From Datisca glomerata (lineage: Eukaryota; Streptophyta; Magnoliopsida; Cucurbitales; Datiscaceae): 64,000 nt of DNA. This document shows, one piece after another, positions 51,601 through 61,772 of the stretch. The number at the start of each line of letters is the position of its first letter. Position 1 is the first letter of the stretch. The position numbers were made by a program, and so were the translations under genes. The stretch is taken from contig QANY01008140.1 of the NCBI GenBank assembly GCA_003255025.1, forward strand, positions 124,001 to 188,000. The letters run 5' to 3'. The notes beneath the pieces are model-generated. The model searched no databases, was not told where the DNA came from, and saw only the letters and a list, made by a program, of their open reading frames with translations.

Positions 51601-54600
51601 TAGGGAGTCCAACCCAGATTCAATAGTTTGGTATTTGGAATTTTCTGGTCTTTTTTCCTGTAAATCGCATCTTGCTTTCCTCACTTCTTCTCAATCTAGT
51701 ATCTCGTCTTCCAGCAGTTCATTGCCTTTTCCTATCAGTTCGATGTGGAAGATTAAAGTTCCAAAGAAGGTCCATGATCTGGTTCAACGTCATCATTCGA
51801 GCATGGCTTTGTCCCCTAGCTTTTGTGTTATGTGACATAAAAGCAACAAAGACCTAGACCACCTTCTAATCCACTGCCTGGCGACTAGTCTTTTATGGAA
51901 TAAATTGTTAGAGAGGCTGCAGTTGGTTTGGTTTCCTCAAACTAGAGTGGACAGTTTACTTTCAGAGGTGCTTCACATGCAATTGCCTAGGAGCACAAGG
52001 TTTGCTTTGGTGCTTGTGGATGGAGAGAAATAGAAGACTTTTTGAGGAGTCGTCAGAGGACTTATTGTCCCTGTGGGAGAAGAGCCTTTTTTGGTCTTTC
52101 CTATAGGTTCTTTATACTAAGTGGTTTAAGAATATTCCTTTGTTTTTTATTAGTGTGGACAGGTTAACTGCTTGTAAAGAATGACTTGTGTTTTCGTGGG
52201 GGATTTTTTGGTTTCGGTTGGATTGCTCATCAACCGAACTTTTGTAATTATACTTTTTATTTTAACTAGTCAATACACACGACGATGCACGTGTAATTAA
52301 ACATATTATCTTTTTAGCTATGATTATTATTCATAATCATGTTATGTTTAGGAAAATTTAAAATAAACGTATTTAGCAACATATTATTTGTATTTAATTT
52401 GTAATTATCCTTTTATTTTAACTAGTCAATATACACGGCGATACACGTGTAATTAAACATATTATATTTTTAGCTGTGATTATTACTCATAATCATGTTA
52501 TGTTTATGAGAATTTAAAACAAATGTAATTAGCAACATATTATTTGTATTTAATTTGTCAGTAAACAATGTCAAATTGTTATTGTTTTTATCTGTTGATA
52601 TATTTTTATTTAACAAAGTCGAACAAAATCATGTATGCTTCTAGGAAAAAAATTAAGAGTGTATAGTAGAAATGTGCTTAATTAATTAACATATAATAAA
52701 TTAATTAATTTTGTTAAATATTTAAAAATTAATTAATTTAACAGTTGTTTGTTCTAAAATAATTGATTAATTAATTAAAATTTATAAATAAATTAATTTT
52801 ACAACTTATCAAATCTGTAAAGTTGTATCAAACAGATTTAATTTTGTAGTTGTCATCCGTAATATGTTGTTTTAGATTTGTAAAATTATATTAAATAGAT
52901 GCAATCTAAAGGTTGTCATATTAAAGTAGTGTATCATTACTAATTAGGTTTTGACACGTGTCGTATTAAATAGATGTAGTCTAAAGGTTGTCATAATGAA
53001 ATAGTACATCATTTCAAGTATTTCAGAAGGGATGTAATAGAAATGACATAATTCTTCAGTCTAATGAGCGTTTGGCACGTGTCAAGTTGAATGGCAATTC
53101 AGAATCAATAACTAATTAGGTTTTGACACGTGTCAAGTTGAAGGGTAATTTAGGATAAACAGTTGAAGTAGAAGGATAAAATGGGCAAATGAAAGTTTTT
53201 CTGTGATTGTCCTTTCTAATAGATTACATATTATAGATGATATTCGTATCTTATCCAAAAAAACAACTGGAAAGGTGACGGTAAAATAAAATTGCCGGAA
53301 CTTCATGAAACTTATTTCTAGATTTTCTTCACTACAAGAAGCTACTTGGGTCCATTCTAAAGGATATTGGCAATTGAAGGGTAAAATTTCTGTGAAAAAG
53401 GCGACATCCAAGAGAAGCCGTTGTTGGATCGTTGCCAGTTTTAAGTGAATTAAAGCCATCAGTCTCAGTCACCAAATTTTTCATAGCTCAACTTTTGCGG
53501 CAAGTATGTGAGAGTAGACAGTCATCTAAGAGAAAATCACTAGGGGTGAAGTTGTTAATGGTTGAGAACTGAGAAGTTCAGAAAAACTTCTGATCACAGT
53601 AAGTCGTGCTGCAGTGAAAAAGCAATGGGACTAATGCTTATCTTGAAGAAGCTGGATATCACAAGGAAATAGCAGGTAGACTTAACAAACTTTATGTCAA
53701 TTATTGAATGTACAACCTCTATTGTTCATCAGAAGCATTATAGAAGAATAGAACTCATAAAAAAAGCATAAAATAGTTGGTCGAATAAAAGTCCTTCACA
53801 ATTGAAGATAATGAGCATCTACAAATTAAAGAAAAAAGGATCACCTGGTTAACCCTAGCAAAGCACTCAGAAAACAGTCTTATGAGCAAGCGAACTGAGA
53901 TGTCAATTGCAGCTCTCGCAATAAGCGCGTAGGAGCTCAACCTTTCATCCATGGCTGGAAAGAGTACGGAGGATATAAAATTATGTTTAAAGAAGATGGC
54001 ATTAAGAAGATAAATCGGGTAGTTATAAGCAAAACTGCTACTATTATCAATAAATACAATCAAATGAAGACTACTACTTGAGAGATGTGTAATACTTTCC
54101 TACCAGAAATGGAAGCCTGAAAATAGTCACACTCCACGTCTTCATGCAATGCTGACGCAGAGGCTGCTATAACAAAACACTCATCATTATTGATAATAAA
54201 AGAAAACAGGATTGCAAAGCACATCATGAAGCATGTAATGAAACATAAATTACCTTTTAGCTCAGACTCTACAATCAATGCAAAAAGATTAGCCGCAGCA
54301 TTTATCCCTTCAGGCGGAAGTAAATTTTTCCATCCAGTTTTGTCCAACGGCTAAAGGAGGCGAAAGATCTTAGGACAGATAATAATTACTGACAATGTTT
54401 TGAAAAACCAAAACCATTTATTAACTTGTTGTATGTTAAAAAATACTGTATGCCACACTGACATGGATGCCTTCTCATGAACAGACAGCAACTTAATGAT
54501 TTTTTATAGAAAACATAAATTTTATATTAAAAGAGGATGGTGCAAGAAAAGATTTTGGAGAGTGAGAAATCCACCAAAAACTGTAAACTGAAAAAAAAAA

Positions 54601-57600
54601 CAACAAAAAAAAAACAAATTACACCGAATGACAACCATAACAAATTCCAATTAACAAAAAAGGAAGACCAATAGGAATACTTTAAGACACTTAGACTTTA
54701 AAGAGCAAAACGCAGCAAAAAACATATAACTTTTTTCCATAAAACTGACTCATCGGCAAACGATTATTCAAAATTCTTCTATTTCTCTCAAGCCAAAGAA
54801 CCAAATAAAGGGCAAAAACTGCATGCAACCCCAGAACATTTTTCTTTTCATTACCACCTTCAAAATCCAATCTTAATAATATCTCCACTGAACAAGGCTG
54901 CACCAACTAAAATCACTCATTATCGATAACTGATGCAATAAGTCTGAGCCAAAGGGCAATGCAGGAAGAGATTATTCAAGCTCTCAGAAAGCACTTGCCT
55001 TTGAAAGAAACATAAATCAATTAAAAAAGTTGGGAAAAAAGATGTATTGCACTTCGCAAAATGACAATGCATGTTGAACATAACAGTTTTAATACTGTAA
55101 TCCATTATAAACATATACCACAAGAAGGGCAGTCCATGTATCCAGCAATATATCACGTGCTTCCCAGCTCCATGTCTCCTCATCGGTACTATTAGCCATA
55201 TTGACCTTAACAACTTCTCCCATCAAGTTAGACAATAGCATGAGAGTGCCATAGGGCCTGAAGATCAAATCAAAAGAATTTATCTAGTTCAAAACTGCAA
55301 CAAAAGCATAATAAAAAATATTGCACCATTTAATGCAGAAGAAAGGAAGAGTTCTACTAAATAAAATAAATTACAAGAAGTTCTTTGGACTTTGGAGGAT
55401 AAAGAATCCTCCAAATTTCAAAACACTTGAGACCAAAAAGGACTTTTAAATATTGACAAATAAATACAACAAACATTCTTAAAATGTTTTGAAATGGACA
55501 CCCACAAAAAGCATGAACAATCATTCTATTCCTAAAGCATCAAACTCTTTCAAAATTCTGTTATTTGTTTCCAACTACACCACCCTATCCAAAACAAGGC
55601 TAAAAGTCACACATCTAAGGAGAACTTTATTCGTTTGTTACCAACTCCTTCCCATAATCACCATGAGCTCAAAGCTAATAGGCTGCACTCCCACCACCTA
55701 AAAAGTGATAAAATGCTCTCAAAAGTTTGAACTATTTTATGCTTACCTTATAGGCTTTAAAAGTTGATCAAACATAATGGGTGTAGTTACGGTTGCTATG
55801 GAGTATAATGCACGGCAACCATCAAGCATCTCACTGAACAAAACCAGAATGAATCTCAAGAGTCCAGAAGATTAAAGAAATGAAAAGAACAACGCAATAA
55901 AAAGGGTGAATACTGATAAGCTAACCTTTCACTTTTTCCACATTCAATTGCTTTTAAAACAGCATCAGGAGGATCTATCCAGAGTATTATACCAGAAAGC
56001 AGATGTAGCAGATGACGCTCGTGCGTTTTCCCATCATCTGATCATTAAACAAATTATTCTCTACAGTGGTTTTTTTTCTAAAACAAGGCCGCCCAGCTAA
56101 TAAAAATATGAAATGGAATAGATTGAAAATTTATCGTAGGAGAAACATGAAAATTCATTAGAATCTCCAGATCTTACTCAGAGTTCTAGTTTCAAAACAA
56201 TATCTAACCATATATGAGTCTTCCAGTAACTTGACATTTTCTACAACTAACCTGAATAAATTTTTATATTGAGCTATTCCTCTCTATTTTTAACCTTTAA
56301 GACACTGGAAATTCAAAACGGAGAAAAATAAGGAGTCGAGATGCTGCTTTAAGTTTATACATATAACGAATGAACTATAAGAAGAAAAGAAAATACCAAT
56401 ACGGGGAAAGACATAAAATTGATTTGATTTGGGGAGAAGATAAAATTGGGGCAAATGCATATCAAATTAGGGAAAACAATTTTGGTAGAATTTACACATC
56501 ACCCGATTGAAATGTGTTTTAACCCTAGGTCTACGACTCTTCACAACATCTAGTTGGAAGAGATTTTGCATCCATAGCAACAACTACAGTGACCCTAACA
56601 TCCATGTAAGTAAAAGTGACAGATAATAGGATGGTGTGTGATGGAAGGACTAAATAAACATGAAGTTTAAAGTTGAAGGGCATTTTTTGTTACGTTTTAA
56701 ACAAAGGGACCATTTTGACACAACAAACAAGTTATGGGGACCAAATACATACTTCTTCTCAAATAGTTACAGTGTTGTAATCTTAATAGGCGCCTATGTT
56801 ATTTTTCTATATTAATACTAAAATTATGCATAAAATTCTAGATAAAGTTGTTGAATTTTAGATAAGAATATTAGGATTCAATTATTAATATCACTCGAGT
56901 AAATATAGAAATAGCCAAAAAATTTACATGCATGGCCAATGAGAAACTTTCTTAACTTCTTCATTGTAAAAATAGTTTTGAATCAATTTCAATTCATCGA
57001 TGGTTTTTTATAAGAATTAGAAACGGAAATTTCACTAAAAGAAAAGATTTATAAGGAAGAAGTAGTTTTTAATACGTGGATTGGACATGCTTTGTAACCA
57101 GTTCTAGCAAAATAGAGTGTCTTCCAGGAATTGATAAACAAGGAAATAGTTTTACCAGGAAGAAATATAGTTCCTGTTAATGAGCAGAACTGTATGATTA
57201 GCTTTCGAGCAGAAACGGCAATGGGACAATCAAGCCAATAGGCTTCACAAGAAAACTTGTGTCTAAGTGCTTCATATAAGCTCAAGAACCATCCAACATG
57301 GCCGCTTGAAATCAAAACATCATGCCACGCAGGACCAGGCTAACCAGCAACAACAGAGACGTAAACTAAATCAGAATAATTATGTGTGTAAATGTAGGTA
57401 TAAAATTACACTAAGATATTAAATAAATGTCGAATTACTGGTAAACTCAAGTACTTTTTTTTATTGGTACAGTACAAACTTCCATTCCAAAATCCACAAA
57501 TAACGGATATAAAGGAATTAAAGACGAGTAGATTGATAAAGATTATCCTAAAACGTGAAAACACACAATTGCATCTGAAAATTCATTTTACCATGTAAAT

Positions 57601-60600
57601 GCTAACTGATAAAAAGAACAGGGTCCATCAGAAAGATGATATGCTTCGTAAGGTGATGAACCCATACTTTTATAGGTATATTCTCACTTTACTTTCAGTT
57701 TCAGTGGATATAATATTTTCAAACATACTTTCTTTTATAAGATTGATAACTTCAAATACTTAATCCAACCTTTTTATCAAAGACAAACTCTGATCCAACC
57801 AAAACATTTCATTAAGAAGATTTGTTACCTGCACTAATTCTTTTTATAAGATACGATAAAATTTCATTAAAAATACAAAGATGTATAAAAGACGATAAGC
57901 AATCCTCAATGTGCATCATTTTACAACAGCTCTCCAATTTGAGAGAACAAAAAGAACTGCTACCTGCACTAACTGGCACTCGTATCTCTTACTAGAATCA
58001 CCATTATCCTTGAATCCAGTTGAGAAAACATTTATACTTTTTGAGCTGGTTGTGTCGGTTTTGAAATCCCAGTTCAGGATTTGAAGCATGAGACGCAATG
58101 AAGCAGTACAAACTTTGATCTCAGGTACCTCAAAATTGGACTCAATTATTCTACTTGTGACATTTACAGCAGCATCTCGGGCCAAAGAGTAGAATTTCTA
58201 CAGGGATCAGAATAATAAATAAAAACATAAATCTCCAGGGAAAGACAATGAATAAGACCATGTACAGAACATTTCACTTTCAAAAAGGAGATCGGAAATA
58301 TTTGTTTCGATGATATAAAACAAAACTACTCTACAAGAAAATGAAACAAGGACCTTCAAGTAGTCTGACCCTAATGACCTTCGGCACTGCTCATGAAACT
58401 CCCTTGGAAGGCCCATTGCACTTGAAGTAGAGGGTGAAAATTCAGATACCTAATGAAACCACTCATAGTCATAAGAACTCGCTAACTTGTTACAAATGGC
58501 TGAAATTAATATAAACAAATGAGCTAGTAAAAGAACTCCATACTCCACAGTTTAAATGCAATGATCTAAGAAGTATATTTATACCAAAGATTCCAAAAAA
58601 TTTAATCCACAAAACTGCGCATCAACACCATGGATGCCAAGAATATCCTGGTTTACCTGTAGCAGAGAAACTGTCAGACAAACCTGGTTTATCTGGTTGA
58701 ATAAAAATCTTTGTTTCCATAAAAATAATCAACATCTTAGATCTAAAATCCCACAACGACGCCGAAAAGAAAATCCTGCCCCACAAAGTCTCAAAATCTT
58801 TTTTTTCTTCTAGATTCTTTTATTGCGTCTGGCCCAAAGAGTAGCAACGAAAGCACAAAATGATGTTCTTCTCTTCTTATTAGACTTTCTTACAAGTAAC
58901 ACCAGATATCTCCAACAGTATACTTGAGAATTATCTGACAGTGGTGAATGAATCAAGTGAATCCGATAAGTAACGACTTTTATAAGAAACAAGATTTGTA
59001 TTGTAGTATAAAAATTACAAAGAGTTCGTCCAACCAAACGCCAAAAACAAAAACAGACAATCCACCTTGTACAAATGGCTAATCAGTTAGCACAATAAAA
59101 AAACAATGGAATGTTGGTAAACCACTTAGTAGTAGACACCACTAGAGAAATCAAAAAATGAATCTTTTCCCACAAAGAGACTAAATCCTCTAGCAACTCA
59201 TAAAAAATCCTCATATTCCGCTCCGTCCACACGCATCAAAACACAGCCATAACCCCGGTTTTCCATTCAACTTCCTAGGCAAATGCATAAGGAACACTTC
59301 AGAGAAAAGTCTATCCACACTCCTTTGGATCACCCAGCTGATCTGCAAGCTCAAAGTTAATCTGTTCCACAGAAAAGGGCTACCGGGGAATGGATAGAAA
59401 AGTAACAACAAAAAAGCACAAGTGCTATATTGATTCAAAATTTACAAAATTAACTTCTTCATATGGTAAAGGGCAGTGAAGAAAACGAGCTATGAAGATA
59501 ATCCACTATCTTATAAAAAATCACTAAATACTCATTCCAAGAACGTATAAATTTTAACACTTAAATTAGGATATGAAACAAAATGAAAATGTACAAATGA
59601 CAGAATAGCAAAGATAAAATTGGAAACAAATTTCTAGATACCTGATTAAAAAAGCCTTCTCTCTCGATAGCTGAAAATTCAAGCCTACACATGAAGTATT
59701 CTCCAAATTAATAAGTAATAACTTATATTATCTTGAAGCAACGAACAAGTGCTTCTAAACAATCAGGTCTCAATCCTATTTGCTTAAATGCAACAAATAT
59801 TCATTTGTTAATAAGAGACTGATTAGACAATGCACGATGTCTTTGAAAAATGCAAAAAAAAAAACTCGTTTAAGTTCAATGCACGATGTCTCAATCCTGT
59901 TCTTTTAAGTTCAATCAATTCACTTTGGAAGAGAACAAATTTCTTAGGTTCAGTTCGGTTTTACATTACTAGGTTAAGCATCAATTCTTTACGTGTATTT
60001 TTTTATAGGAAACAGAAAAGTTATATATTCACATGTATTCTTCAGGTGTCTTTAGACTAAATCCTCTAAAAACTCTATTTTAAATGTTATTTATTTCCTA
60101 AATATTAGTTTCTTATACTTCAAGTAAAAGTAAGTTTTAATTAGAATAGAATAAGGTTTGGTTTGCTTCATTTCTAAGTGTTTTAGTTTCCCAAAATTAG
60201 TTTCTTTTGCTTAAGCAAAAGTAGGGGGTTTTTTTCCGAATTATAGTAGGATTTGGTTTAGATTTTTCGATATTAATAAGGTTGTAATCAAGCTTTTTGA
60301 ACAGAGAAAATAGTTGAATGGATTTTTTACAGCAGAGTTTCTGTTTGTGGAGGCATGTAAATTCAAGTTCTCAACCTAGGTGGACTCCTAGGTTCTCTAA
60401 TGGATTCTACAGGCCGTGTAGTGGACTCCACAGGTTTTATCTTTCTTTTCCACAGGCTTTATCTTTCTAATTTCTTATTGGATCAAATTTCAGTATTTCC
60501 TTTAATTTTAATACCTCCACCCCCATTCCGGCATCAATATAGTATCAGAGTTAAATTCATACAGCCCACTATCCACCTATTGTCTTCTTTTCCGTTAACC

Positions 60601-61734
60601 ATACTCAGAAAACCACTCCCAACAAAAATCACAGAAACGCAATAAATTGCTCTACCGACCACCAATAACATCAATGTAAACCGGAAAATTCACTTTCCCC
60701 ATCAACTAAAACCCAAACCCAAAGATTTTCAGGCCCACCTTCCTACCCGATCTCTTTACTTTTACCCGGCCCATAATATTTCTTATAAACCAAAGTACCC
60801 AAACCATAATTGTTTTACTCAACAGTCGAATATTAAGCACAAGCCAAGAAAGAAATTCTCAGTATCCAGCCCAATCGCCTTCCTCCTCTAATCCATCAAC
60901 CCAACAGACCTTATTTCTATCTTACACCATTTACTTCGCCCACCAGCAATTCCACCAGAAAAACTCAAACATCTGGCTCCCTAAACCATCAATGTTTATC
61001 ATCAAATCCATCAAAAAGTCAAACCCCCGGTCCACTACACCAGCAAAGTTCATAGTTGTCTAAAAAATATTACGACAATGAGGGGATTCTGCTCAAGTGG
61101 AAAAGCTTTGACACATTCTGGTCATGCGGCAAAGCTATATAACATCACAAATAAGTTGCCATCCACATGCCACATGCCCTTCTAGCACAACAATGAAAAT
61201 GAATTGACAACATACCAACCCCTTTTCATCAATTGAGCGGCCACAGAAGAAACCTTCGCTTGGACATATCCCTCGTTTGAATTTGCGTGTTGCATGACAT
61301 AGCGCAGACAAAAACTGCAAGTAGACATTCACCATACTTCGGAGCAATATAGATAAAATACAGAAAAACCAATGTAACTTAGATTTTTTTATTAATAGTT
61401 ATGGCCAAATATAGAGCAATAATTTAAGACATAATATATGGTTGGTCAAAAGAAATCTTTTTAAGTGATAGCATACACTTAAAAATGAAAAGAACTAACA
61501 TATTGTTGAAAATAAAGTGAATGACCTAATCAAAATAAAGTGAATGACCTAATCAAGCTTCTCTTGACATCAGCGGAGAGGGAACTCCATTCTCTGATAG
61601 CAGCATCTCTGATAGCAGCAGCAGCCTGAAATCTTGCATTTGCCACCTGAGAGTTCTCTGAACAGATAATTAGAATCAGCATGAATGACCAACTTGCTCA
61701 TCTTTTACCGTAAAAAGAAACCATTATAGTCTAC

Positions 61735-61772
<38 letters not shown>

